From assembly GCF_024362365.1 (NCBI RefSeq), contig NZ_CP101464.1, forward strand, positions 1,860,001 through 1,924,000: 64,000 nt of DNA, in the 5' to 3' direction. Positions 47,245-54,642 of this stretch are shown here, piece by piece. How positions within the stretch are numbered: position 1 is the first letter of the stretch; each line of letters opens with the position of its first letter. The notes beneath the pieces were generated by a model. The model was not told where the DNA came from and did not search any database. It saw nothing but the letters and a program-made list of their open reading frames with translations. The translations under genes and the position numbers were made by a program. This DNA is from Janibacter sp. CX7 (GTDB lineage: Bacteria; Actinomycetota; Actinomycetes; Actinomycetales; Dermatophilaceae).

Positions 47245-47351
47245 TACGTCCCCTCGTCCTTCTCGGCTGCCTGCTGCGCGATGTGCTTGGCCGACCCCTT
47301 GAGCGCTCGTAGGTGTGCAAGGTGGTCGCCACTGTCACGGTCGCGACCCAC
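47244..47351 (-). CDS. Small ORF leading the cassette
   Basis: A 35-aa ORF, GTG to TAG. The peptide is helical and basic (HLAHLRALKGSAKHIAQQAA, then EKDEGT). Its stop shares one base with the GTG of gene A (TAGTG), a typical coupling arrangement. It could be a real small protein, or the C-terminal remnant of a longer damaged gene, since a stop codon lies in frame 11 codons before the GTG. Confidence 0.4.
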   Translation of the reverse strand: MGRDRDSGDHLAHLRALKGSAKHIAQQAAEKDEGT

Positions 47352-47607
47352 CGGGGCCTGACAGCCCGGCCGGCACCAGCAACCCTAGACGGCTCAGCAG
47401 CAATTTTCGGTAGCCGAGGAAGGGTCTCTCGCCCACTCACAAACAACACGCTCACTGAAGCCCCGTTCCGGGGTGGGTCCGTCTCTGGTCCGTCCGAGCC
47501 CGACCAGGTCGGCCTCTGGCCCGTCCCGCGATACCCCGAGAGCCCAGTGACCCCTGCACATTCCCAGTCGTTCCGGGCGAAACGCCACCATCGCCATAGG
47601 AGTGGGG
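47245..47607. other. Intergenic stretch between the cassette and rnpB
   Basis: Apart from the small ORF at its right-hand start, I see no gene. It holds two imperfect 21-bp direct repeats (47476-47496 and 47507-47527, 17 of 21 identical, 31-bp period) and a short CCCCG-TTC-CGGGG-like hairpin near 47463. It includes the downstream end of the rnpB transcript. Confidence 0.5.
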
Positions 47608-47990
47608 ATGAGTCGGCCTGTAAGCCGGGTTCTGTCCCCCGGCGCGGTTGCCCGCGCCGGGGTGACGGCCATCCATCTCGGGTCGCCGTTGCCGACGACC
47701 TCCAGCGTCCTACCCGTGTGCTCGGGCGGGCAGCCCTCGGACGCACACTGTCTGGACTTGCTCCGGGTGGGGTTTACCGAGCCGATCCGGTCACCCGGAT
47801 CGCTGGTGGTCTCTTGCACCACCGTTTCACCCTTACCGCGACGACCGAGGTCGTCGAGGCGGTCTGCTTTCTGTGGCACTGTCCCGCGGGTCACCCCGGG
47901 TGGCTGTTGGCCACCACCCTGCCCTGTGGAGCCCGGACTTTCCTCGACACCGCCGAGGCGGTGACGCAGCCGTCCGGCCGACTCATCCGT
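47608..47990 (-). ncRNA. rnpB: RNase P RNA
   Basis: Type A RNase P RNA on the minus strand. The 5' part reads GAGTCGGCCGGACGGCTGCG and GAGGAAAGTCCGGGCTCCAC (the universal CR-I region), and the 3' end reads ACCCGGCTTACAGGCCGACTC, which pairs with the 5' end (P1/P4). GACAGTGCCACAGAAA and TAAACCCCACC-type conserved segments lie between. It makes mature tRNA 5' ends with RnpA. The ends are estimated to within about 10 nt. Confidence 0.93.
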
Positions 47991-48045
47991 CGAGCAGTGT
48001 ACGGGGTGAGGGGACCTCCCCTTCGCCGGTCGGGACGGCGTGGTG

Positions 48046-48630
48046 TCAGCCCAGCCAGCCCAGACCCTCGGCGATGAGGATCAGGCCGAAGATCGCGAAG
48101 GCGGCGGCGGCACCGTAGGTGATGACCTTTTCCGGGAGCTTGCGGCCGAGGATCGCGCCGACACCGATGGCGAGGGCGTCCGCGGCCACCATGCCGACCG
48201 TCGAGCCGATCCACGTGCCGAGCCAGTTCTCGCGCACGGCCAGGGTGATCGTCGCGAGCATCGTCTTGTCACCGAGCTCGGCGAGGAAGAAGGCGACACC
48301 GACCGCCAGGAGCGCGGAGCCCTTGGCCTTGCGCGCCTTCTGCGCCTCCTCGTCGGTGAGCTCGTCCCCGCGCAGGGTCCAGGCCGCGAAGCCGAGGAAG
48401 GCGATGCCGGCGAGGATCGCGATGGGGCTCTGGTATTTCTCGAAGCTCGCGCCGATGAAGTAGCCGATGCCCACCGACGCCAGGTGCACGAGGGCGGTGG
48501 CGGCGGTGATGCCGAGGATGACGTCGCGGGCCCGGTAGCGGGTCGCGAAGGTCATCGCCATGAGCTGGCTCTTGTCGCCGAGCTCGGCGACGAAGATGAC
48601 CACGGTGCTGAGCACCAGTGCTGAGAACAT
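48046..48630 (-). CDS. TMEM165/GDT1 (UPF0016) family manganese exporter
   Basis: A 194-aa membrane protein of six helices in two repeats. Each repeat carries E-x-G-D-K: ELGDKS (residues 16-21) and ELGDKT (118-123), the cation site of this family. Members such as MneA/MneP export Mn2+. The ATG is just behind an intrinsic terminator preceded by a probable Mn2+-sensing riboswitch, supporting Mn export. Confidence 0.93.
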   Translation of the reverse strand: MFSALVLSTVVIFVAELGDKSQLMAMTFATRYRARDVILGITAATALVHLASVGIGYFIGASFEKYQSPIAILAGIAFLGFAAWTLRGDELTDEEAQKARKAKGSALLAVGVAFFLAELGDKTMLATITLAVRENWLGTWIGSTVGMVAADALAIGVGAILGRKLPEKVITYGAAAAFAIFGLILIAEGLGWLG

Positions 48631-48636
48631 GAAAAA

Positions 48637-48663
48637 ACTCCTCGTCCAGCCCGGACGAGGAGT
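48637..48663 (-). terminator. Riboswitch expression platform: terminator containing the ribosome site
   Basis: An 11-bp perfect stem (ACTCCTCGTCC with GGACGAGGAGT, 5-nt loop) is followed on minus by TTTTTT-C-ATG. The 3' arm holds GAGGAG, the only Shine-Dalgarno sequence, 7 nt before the start. Folding therefore both ends transcription and hides the ribosome site. Confidence 0.88.
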
Positions 48664-48815
48664 CTGCGTGCGACGAGCCTCGACCGGGATCGTCGTATGA
48701 CAAACCGGTCGAAAGTCTCGTCCGCCAGTGGTGCTGGCCCGATGTGCCGGAGCCGGGGCCGAGGCCGAGGCTCAGTGTGTCGACACACCTGTTGGGGACT
48801 ACTCCCTTTCGCTGC
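48664..48815 (-). ncRNA. yybP-ykoY (manganese) riboswitch candidate
   Basis: The leader begins AAAGGGAGTAGTCCCC, the hallmark L1 loop of the yybP-ykoY motif, then a variable arm (GTGTGTCGACACAC palindrome) and a second arm with GACGAGACTTTCGACCGG and its complement CCGGTCGAGGCTCGTC enclosing TTTGTCATACGACGATC. Such riboswitches bind Mn2+ and turn on exporters of this very family. Boundaries are approximate. Confidence 0.75.
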
Positions 48816-48851
48816 GGCACACCCTAGCCGACGGCACGAAGGGGATGAAAG

Positions 48852-50318
48852 TCAGGCCACCTCGAAGTCGACCTTGCCCGTCGACAGGTCGACGCCGGTC
48901 AGGCGCACCGTGACCTCGGCGCCCAGGTCCGCGCTCCCCTTCGCCGTGGCCAGGGCGGGCGGGTCGACGAGCTGGACGTCGAGGTGGCCGCCCTTGACGC
49001 CCGCGTCGGGGGTGTCGACGACGACGGCGGCGAAGGTCTGCCCGACGCGGTCGGCGAGGGTCGCGGCCTCGACGGCATCGGTCGTCGCGCGCTCGACGGC
49101 GCCGGCGCGACGGTCCGAGATCTCCATGAGCTCGGGCAGCAGCGGCAGCGCCTCACGCACCCACTGCGGCACCTCCTGCCCCGCACTCACCGCCGCGCAC
49201 AGCGCCAGGCCGAAGCGGTCGACGAGACGGCGCAGCGGCGCGGTGACGTGGGCGTAGGGGGCGGCGATCGCGGCCTGCTCGACGATCTCGGGCTGCTGCC
49301 CGTCGAAGGCCGTGTAGCCGGCCCCGCGGAAGAGCACGGTCGACTCGTGGATCAGGGCCAGGTGCTTGGGGTCGGACCCGTCGAGCGACCGCAGGAAGGC
49401 GCCGTGCGCGGTGCCCTCGGCCCACTCGACACCGAGCGCCCCCGCGATGCGGCGCAGCTGGGTGACCGCCTGCTCCTCGGGCTCGGGCATGGTGCGCAGG
49501 ATGCCCACCCGCGCCTCGAGCATCATCTCGGCGGCGACCATGCCGGTGAGCAGGGAGATCTGGGCATTCCAGTCCTCCGACGGCACGAGCGGGCGCAGGT
49601 GCAGGCGGAAGCCCCCTTCGACCTCCTCGACCTCCTGGTCAGGCATGGGCAGCGAGGCGCCGCCGCGCTGCTGCTCGAGGGCGATCCGCAGCTCACCGAT
49701 CTCCTTGAGCAGCAGCAGGCGCTCGTCGTCGGTGCCGCCGTCGACCGCTGCCTGCACGGCGGTGTACTCCAAGCGCTCGACGCTGCGCACGAGCGCCGGG
49801 TGGACCTCAGCCGCGGTGTGCTTGCCCGTCGCGTCGAGGCGGATGTCCCAGACGTAGGCCGGGCGCACCTCGTCGGGCAGCAGGCTCGCCGCACCCTCGC
49901 TGAGCACGGGCGGGTGCAGCGGCGTGCGGGTGTCGGGGGCGTAGATCGTCTGCCCGCGGCGTCGCGCCTCGGCGTCGATCGCACCACCCGGCTCGACGAA
50001 GGACTCGAGGTGGGCGATCGCGTAGCGCACGCGGTAGCCGTCGCCCTCCCGGGACAGGTGCATGGCCTGGTCGAGGTCCATCGAGCCGGGCGGGTCGATG
50101 GTGACGAAGGGGAGGTCCGTCAGGTCGGTCTCCGGTCGCGAGAGGGGCTGGGCCGCAACTCGCTCGGCCTCGGCGAGCACGTCGGCGGGGAACTCCTCCG
50201 GCACCTCCTGCTCGGCCCGGATCGCGTCGAAGCGCTGCGTCAGGCCGGCGGCGGCGACCACCTCACCCGCCTCGGGATCGGTCGGGCGCAGGGTGACGGT
50301 TCGGTGTGCGGCTGCCAT
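48852..50318 (-). CDS. RNB-domain 3'-5' exoribonuclease (RNase II/R family)
   Basis: A 488-aa protein. The RNB catalytic motif TIDPPGSMDLDQAM carries the metal-binding Asp residues; later family blocks are RRGQTIYAPDTRTPLHP, ARVGILRTMPEP, and YAHVTAPLRRLVDRFG. The protein is short (no N-terminal cold-shock domains), like the actinobacterial RNB form. The ATG lies 7 nt after TAGGGT (50331-50326), a leaderless pattern; the longer frame is rejected. It is divergent from yaaA. Confidence 0.92.
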   Translation of the reverse strand: MAAAHRTVTLRPTDPEAGEVVAAAGLTQRFDAIRAEQEVPEEFPADVLAEAERVAAQPLSRPETDLTDLPFVTIDPPGSMDLDQAMHLSREGDGYRVRYAIAHLESFVEPGGAIDAEARRRGQTIYAPDTRTPLHPPVLSEGAASLLPDEVRPAYVWDIRLDATGKHTAAEVHPALVRSVERLEYTAVQAAVDGGTDDERLLLLKEIGELRIALEQQRGGASLPMPDQEVEEVEGGFRLHLRPLVPSEDWNAQISLLTGMVAAEMMLEARVGILRTMPEPEEQAVTQLRRIAGALGVEWAEGTAHGAFLRSLDGSDPKHLALIHESTVLFRGAGYTAFDGQQPEIVEQAAIAAPYAHVTAPLRRLVDRFGLALCAAVSAGQEVPQWVREALPLLPELMEISDRRAGAVERATTDAVEAATLADRVGQTFAAVVVDTPDAGVKGGHLDVQLVDPPALATAKGSADLGAEVTVRLTGVDLSTGKVDFEVA

Positions 50319-50355
50319 GCCCGCCACCCTAGAGGGCTGACGTATCGTCCGTCGG

Positions 50356-51102
50356 GTGCTCGTGCTGCTGCCCCCTTCGGAGTCCAAGACCGGCCGCTCC
50401 CGCGGCAAGGCCCTCGACCTGGCTTCGCTGTCCTTCCCCGCGCTGACGGCGGCCCGAGAGCAGGTGCTCGAGGCGGTCGCCGCGACGAGCTCGGCCGACG
50501 ACGCCCACGCGGTGCTCGGGGTCAGCCCCAACCTCGTCGACGAGGTCGCCCGCAACACCGTACTGACGACCACTCCCGCTCCCCCGGCCGCGCAGGTCTA
50601 CACCGGCGTCCTCTACGACGCCCTCGACCTCGGCGATCTCACCCCCGGGCAGCGCCGACGGGCCAACCGCTGGCTCGTCGTGGTCTCCGCGCTCTTCGGC
50701 GCAGTCCGGCCCACCGACCGGATCCCGCCCTACCGCCTGTCGATGGCGGTCAACCTGCCCGGGGTGGGCCCACTCGCCGGGCACTGGCGCCCCGCTCTCG
50801 ACGACGAGCTGACCGCCGCGGCGGGGACCGGGCTCGTCGTCGACTGCCGCTCGAGCACCTATGCCGCGGCCTGGACCCCCACCGGCGAGACCGCCCGCCG
50901 CTGGGTGCACATCCGGGTGCCCGGGGCGACGCACATGGCCAAGCACACCCGTGGTCTCGTCGCGCGACACCTCCTGGGGGTCGACCGCGAGCCGCGCACC
51001 CCCGCGGCCCTCGCCCGCGCCCTCGAGCCGGCCTTCGACGTCGCGCTCACCGAGCCGGCACGACCTGGACAGCCCTGGGTGCTCGACACCACCGTGAGAT
51101 GA
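50356..51102 (+). CDS. yaaA: YaaA/DUF328 peroxide-stress protein
   Basis: A 248-aa YaaA family protein: LPPSESKT at the start, VYTGVLYDALDL, SALFGAVRPTDRIPPYRLSM, VVDCRSSTYAAAW, and KHTRGLVARHLL. E. coli YaaA limits intracellular iron during peroxide stress and binds DNA. The GTG lies 7 nt after TATCGT (50343-50348). The stop overlaps the permease start (ATGA). Confidence 0.93.
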   Translation: MLVLLPPSESKTGRSRGKALDLASLSFPALTAAREQVLEAVAATSSADDAHAVLGVSPNLVDEVARNTVLTTTPAPPAAQVYTGVLYDALDLGDLTPGQRRRANRWLVVVSALFGAVRPTDRIPPYRLSMAVNLPGVGPLAGHWRPALDDELTAAAGTGLVVDCRSSTYAAAWTPTGETARRWVHIRVPGATHMAKHTRGLVARHLLGVDREPRTPAALARALEPAFDVALTEPARPGQPWVLDTTVR

Positions 51103-52190
51103 GCCCGCACGAGGTCCTCGACCTCCTCGCCCGGACCCTGCCGGTCATCGCCTTCCTCGTCGGGATCACCGTCGTCGCCGAGGTGTGCGACCTCGCCGGG
51201 GTCTTCGACGTCGCGGGCCACGCGACCGCCCGCTTGGCCGGCCACCGGGTCGTCGTCCTGTGGCTGCTCCTCGCCGCGCTGGCGGTCCTCGTCACGACCT
51301 TCCTCGGACTCGACACGACCGCGGTCCTGCTCACGCCGGTCGCCCTGAAGGTGGCCCGTCAGGTCGGGGTGCCGCCGGCTCCCTTCGCCCTGACGACGCT
51401 CTTCCTTGCCAACACCGGCTCGCTCTTCCTGCCCGTCTCCAACCTCACCAACCTCCTCGCGGTGCAGCACATGGCCACCCTCGGCGGCAGCCACGCCGAC
51501 TACGTCGCGCTCGCCGTCGGGCCGGGCCTGGCGGCGGTCGCCGGGACCCTGCTCGTCCTCGGGGTCGTGCACCGGCGGGCGCTGCGCGGGCACTTCGCCG
51601 TGGAGCCGCCGGCCGCGCCGCACGACCAGGTGCTCATGCGCACCGCCGCCCTGACCTGCCTGACGACGGGCCCGCTCTTCGCGCTCGGTGCCGCCCCATG
51701 GCTCGTCGCCGGCGTCGCCGCCCTCGTCCTCGTCGGGACGCTGTGGTGGCGCGCTCCGCACCTGCTGCGACGGATCCGTCCGCCGTGGGGCATGGCACTC
51801 GTCGTCACCGGGCTCTTCGTCGTCGTCCAGCTCGTCGTCGACGCCGGCGCGGGCGACCTGCTCGCCCGCCTCGCCGGCAGCGGCGAGGGCCTCGGCGACC
51901 TCGCACGGGTTGCCGGCCTGGGCGCCGTCGCGGGCAACCTGCTCAACAACCTGCCCGCCTACCTCGCCCTCGAGAGCGCAGCCGGCACGTCACCGACCCG
52001 CCTGATGGCCCTGCTCATCGGCACCGACGTCACCCCGATCGTCACGCCGTGGGGCTCGCTCGCCACGCTGCTGTGGCTGCACCGCGTCCGGGCCGCGGGC
52101 GTACGCATCGGCCCCGGCGCCCTGGTGGCCCAGGGCCTCGCCGTCGCCCTCGTCGCGGGCGGCGCGGCCCTGGTCGTGCTGGCGGCCTGA
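51099..52190 (+). CDS. ArsB/NhaD-type (ion transporter superfamily) permease
   Basis: A 363-aa protein of about 10 membrane helices. Duplicated loop motifs typical of the IT superfamily: FLANTGSLFLPVSNLTNLLA in the first half and GAVAGNLLNNLPAYLALES / IGTDVTPIVTPWGS in the second. It could be an arsenite, Na+/H+ or carboxylate permease; nothing nearby (no arsR or arsC) selects one. Starts within the yaaA stop. Confidence 0.82.
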   Translation: MSPHEVLDLLARTLPVIAFLVGITVVAEVCDLAGVFDVAGHATARLAGHRVVVLWLLLAALAVLVTTFLGLDTTAVLLTPVALKVARQVGVPPAPFALTTLFLANTGSLFLPVSNLTNLLAVQHMATLGGSHADYVALAVGPGLAAVAGTLLVLGVVHRRALRGHFAVEPPAAPHDQVLMRTAALTCLTTGPLFALGAAPWLVAGVAALVLVGTLWWRAPHLLRRIRPPWGMALVVTGLFVVVQLVVDAGAGDLLARLAGSGEGLGDLARVAGLGAVAGNLLNNLPAYLALESAAGTSPTRLMALLIGTDVTPIVTPWGSLATLLWLHRVRAAGVRIGPGALVAQGLAVALVAGGAALVVLAA

Positions 52191-52198
52191 CCGCCCGA

Positions 52199-52287
52199 TG
52201 GTTGTGTGTTGAAGTGGTAGCCCAGCCTGCCGGCGGGCCCCACCAGCGGCTGCGGGCGCGCAGGACTACTGGTTCAACACACAACCA
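52199..52287. repeat. 89-bp inverted-repeat element
   Basis: The ends are a perfect 15-bp inverted repeat (TGGTTGTGTGTTGAA / TTCAACACACAACCA), extending imperfectly to about 22 bp, around a GC-rich centre of about 45 bp. It lies between two convergent genes. It could be a terminator or a MITE/REP-like element. The T/A-rich ends stand out from the flanks. Confidence 0.75.
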
Positions 52288-52389
52288 CGGTCAGAGGGCC
52301 CAGCGGCCCGGCTGACCCAGGTGTCCACCGGACCTGACCTGCAGCCGCGTGGCCGACGTCCTCGCCCACGCGGCGAAGGTGCGCGCGGG

Positions 52390-53607
52390 TCACCCCAGCG
52401 CGCGGCGCAGGTCGGCGACGAGGTCGTCGGCGGCCTCGAGGCCGACGGAGATGCGCAGCGTGGCGTCGGTGATGCCGATCGCGGCCCGCGCCTCTTCGCC
52501 CATGCGACGGTGCGTCGTCGTCGCCGGGTGGGTGATGAGCGACTTGGAGTCGCCGAGGTTGTTGGAGATGTCGACGGTGCGCAGCGCGTTCATCACCGCA
52601 AAGGCCTCGGCCTTGCCGCCGACGACGTCGAAGGTGACGACCGTGCCGCCCCCGCTCATCTGCCGCTGCGCCAGCTCGTGCTGCGGGTGATCGGGCAGCC
52701 ACGGGTGGATGACCCGCGCCACCCGGGGGTGCTCCTGCAGGGCCCGGGCGACGGCGAGCGAGGACTCGGCCATCCGCCGCACCCGCAGGTCCATCGTCTC
52801 CAGGCCCTTGAGCAGCACCCAGGCGTTGAAGGGCGACAACGACGGTCCGGTGTGCCGGATGAGGTTGCGGACCGGCCCGTCGATGTAGTCCTGCGGCCCG
52901 AGGATCGCGCCGCCGAGGACCCGGCCCTGGCCGTCGATGTGCTTCGTCGCCGAGTAGACGACGATGTCGGCGCCGTGCTCGAGCGGCCGGGAGAAGGCGG
53001 GCGTGCCGAAGACGTTGTCGACGACGACCTGGGCCCCGGCAGCGTGCGCGAGCTCGCTCACCGCGGCGATGTCGACGAGCTCCTGCATGGGGTTGCTCGG
53101 CGTCTCGAAGAACACGGCGGTCGTCGGCTCGGAGAGCGCCTCACGCCACTGGTCGAGGTCCGGGCCGTCGACGAAGACGGTCTCGACACCCCACCGCGGC
53201 AGGATCTCGTCGAGGATGACGAAGCAGCTGCCGAAGAGGCCACGCGAGGAGACGACGCGGTCACCCTTGCCGAGCAGCGCGGCGAGGGCGGTGAAGACGG
53301 CCGACATGCCGGACGCCGTCGCGTAGGCAGCCTCGGCCCCCTCGAGCAGGCGCAGCCGCTCCTCGAGCATCGCGACGGTGGGGTTGCCGTAGCGGGAGTA
53401 GACGAACTTCTCCACCTCGTCGGTGAAGGCTGCCTCCGCCTCCTCGGCGCTGCCGTAGACGAAGCCGGAGGTCAGGTAGAGCGCCTCGGACGTCTCGTCG
53501 AAGGTCGAGCGCGCCTGCCCGCCACGGATGGCGAGGGTCTGCGGCGAGAGCCCCTCCGGGTCGAGGTAGGGGCGCGGGTTACCGGGACCGAAGGGAGTCG
53601 CGCTCAC
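52390..53607 (-). CDS. metZ: O-succinylhomoserine (or O-acetyl) sulfhydrylase
   Basis: A 405-aa Cys/Met-metabolism PLP enzyme. PLP Lys in YSATKHIDGQGRVLGG, also SRYGNPTVAMLEERL, FFETPSNPM, and SNNLGDSKSLITHPATTTH. N-terminal TLAIRGGQARSTFDETSEALYLTSGF matches MetZ. It makes homocysteine by direct sulfhydrylation. The neighbouring rhodanese gene overlaps by 4 nt (GTGA), which suggests a sulfur-handling pair. Confidence 0.93.
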   Translation of the reverse strand: MSATPFGPGNPRPYLDPEGLSPQTLAIRGGQARSTFDETSEALYLTSGFVYGSAEEAEAAFTDEVEKFVYSRYGNPTVAMLEERLRLLEGAEAAYATASGMSAVFTALAALLGKGDRVVSSRGLFGSCFVILDEILPRWGVETVFVDGPDLDQWREALSEPTTAVFFETPSNPMQELVDIAAVSELAHAAGAQVVVDNVFGTPAFSRPLEHGADIVVYSATKHIDGQGRVLGGAILGPQDYIDGPVRNLIRHTGPSLSPFNAWVLLKGLETMDLRVRRMAESSLAVARALQEHPRVARVIHPWLPDHPQHELAQRQMSGGGTVVTFDVVGGKAEAFAVMNALRTVDISNNLGDSKSLITHPATTTHRRMGEEARAAIGITDATLRISVGLEAADDLVADLRRALG

Positions 53608-54017
53608 CCCTGCCTCCACGGCAGGCCGGCCTGCTTCCAGCCGTTGACGGCGCGGTGGCCCTGCGCGTCGAGGTCTCCCTCGAAGCCCTCGGCGACGTTG
53701 TGCGCCGCGGTGTACCCGGCCGCGGTGGCCGCCGCCGTCGCGGCGGCCGAGCGGGCGCCCGAGCGGCAGAGGAAGAGCACCGGGGTGTCGTCGGTCGGGA
53801 TGCTCGCCCGCAGGTCGTCGAGGAATCGCGGGTTGGGCGCGCCGTCGGGGAAGGTCGTCCACTCGATGGGCACGACCCGCTTGCCGACGGAGGTCAGGTC
53901 GGGCAGCCCGACGAAGGACCACTCCGCCGAGGTGCGCACGTCGACGAGCACGGCGTCGGGGTCGCTCTCGAGGCGCTCCCAGGCCTGCCGGGGGGTGAGG
54001 TCTGCGTGCTGGGTCAT
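53604..54017 (-). CDS. Rhodanese-like sulfurtransferase
   Basis: A 137-aa single-domain rhodanese. The active-site Cys84 lies in LFLCRSGARS (loop CRSGAR); VLVDVRTSAEW is the CH2-type N-terminal block. It probably carries persulfide sulfur for MetZ, which follows with a GTGA overlap; that coupling is inferred. The ATG lies 7 nt after TAGCCT (54030-54025), a leaderless pattern. Confidence 0.9.
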   Translation of the reverse strand: MTQHADLTPRQAWERLESDPDAVLVDVRTSAEWSFVGLPDLTSVGKRVVPIEWTTFPDGAPNPRFLDDLRASIPTDDTPVLFLCRSGARSAAATAAATAAGYTAAHNVAEGFEGDLDAQGHRAVNGWKQAGLPWRQG

Positions 54018-54101
54018 GGGCGTCAGGCTAGACGCCGCCCCGGACCGCTCCCGCCGCCGGGTCAGCACCCGAGACGTCACCAGGGACCGGCTGCCGCCCC
54101 G

Positions 54102-54635
54102 TCACTGCCCGAGCGCGACCCCGTGGCTGACCAGCCAGGCCGTGACGAGGAAGCGCGCGAGGCAGCCGATCGTCGTCACGACGAGGAAGGTGACCGTGCT
54201 GACCCGCTTGATCCCGGCGGCGACGGTGACGACGGCCAGCGGCGGGAAGCCGATGCCCGAGCTCGCGAGCATGACGAGGGGGCCGAGCCGCGGGCGGTCG
54301 AGGACGCCGATCATCGCGGCGCTCCACCGGGTGAGCCGCTCCCGCACGGGGCCGGCCGGCTGCCGGTCCTCCTGCGCCTCGCGGGCCTCCTTGGCCTCAC
54401 GGCGACGGCTGTAGGCCTCCGCTCCCTTCGCCGCGGCCACGAAGTGGGTCATCTTGCCGACGACGAGGCCGCCGGTCATCGCGCTGACGTGGAGCACCCA
54501 GGCCTCGGGGAAGATCACCGGAGCGGCGACGGCGTAGATCTCCGCGTTGAGCGGCGGGAAGTAGGCCGAGAGCAGCCCGAAGAGCACGGCTCCGACGAGG
54601 CCAGAGGCCGTGAGCCAGGAGGGCAGGTCGTCGAT
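54102..54635 (-). CDS. VTT-domain (DedA/YqaA-like) membrane protein
   Basis: About 177 aa with three to four membrane helices and a central charged loop (EAYSRRREAKEAREAQEDRQ). The PPLNAEIYAVAAP and SSGIGFPPLAVVTVAAGIKRV motifs fit the VTT family, linked to lipid scrambling and membrane homeostasis. The start is uncertain: the first standard codon, GTG 54587, cuts the first helix short. An ATC at 54635 has GAGG 5 nt upstream and restores the helix, so I used it. Confidence 0.75.
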   Translation of the reverse strand: MDDLPSWLTASGLVGAVLFGLLSAYFPPLNAEIYAVAAPVIFPEAWVLHVSAMTGGLVVGKMTHFVAAAKGAEAYSRRREAKEAREAQEDRQPAGPVRERLTRWSAAMIGVLDRPRLGPLVMLASSGIGFPPLAVVTVAAGIKRVSTVTFLVVTTIGCLARFLVTAWLVSHGVALGQ

Positions 54636-54642
54636 GGCTGCC

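Noticed and set aside
47144-48118. Open frames across 47313-48077 and 47394-47894
   Set aside because: They overlap the rnpB RNA gene, whose secondary-structure landmarks are clear.
48984-52190. 1068-codon fusion of antisense RNB sequence, yaaA region and permease
   Set aside because: Only the permease (from 51099) has family features; the rest is antisense or off-frame.
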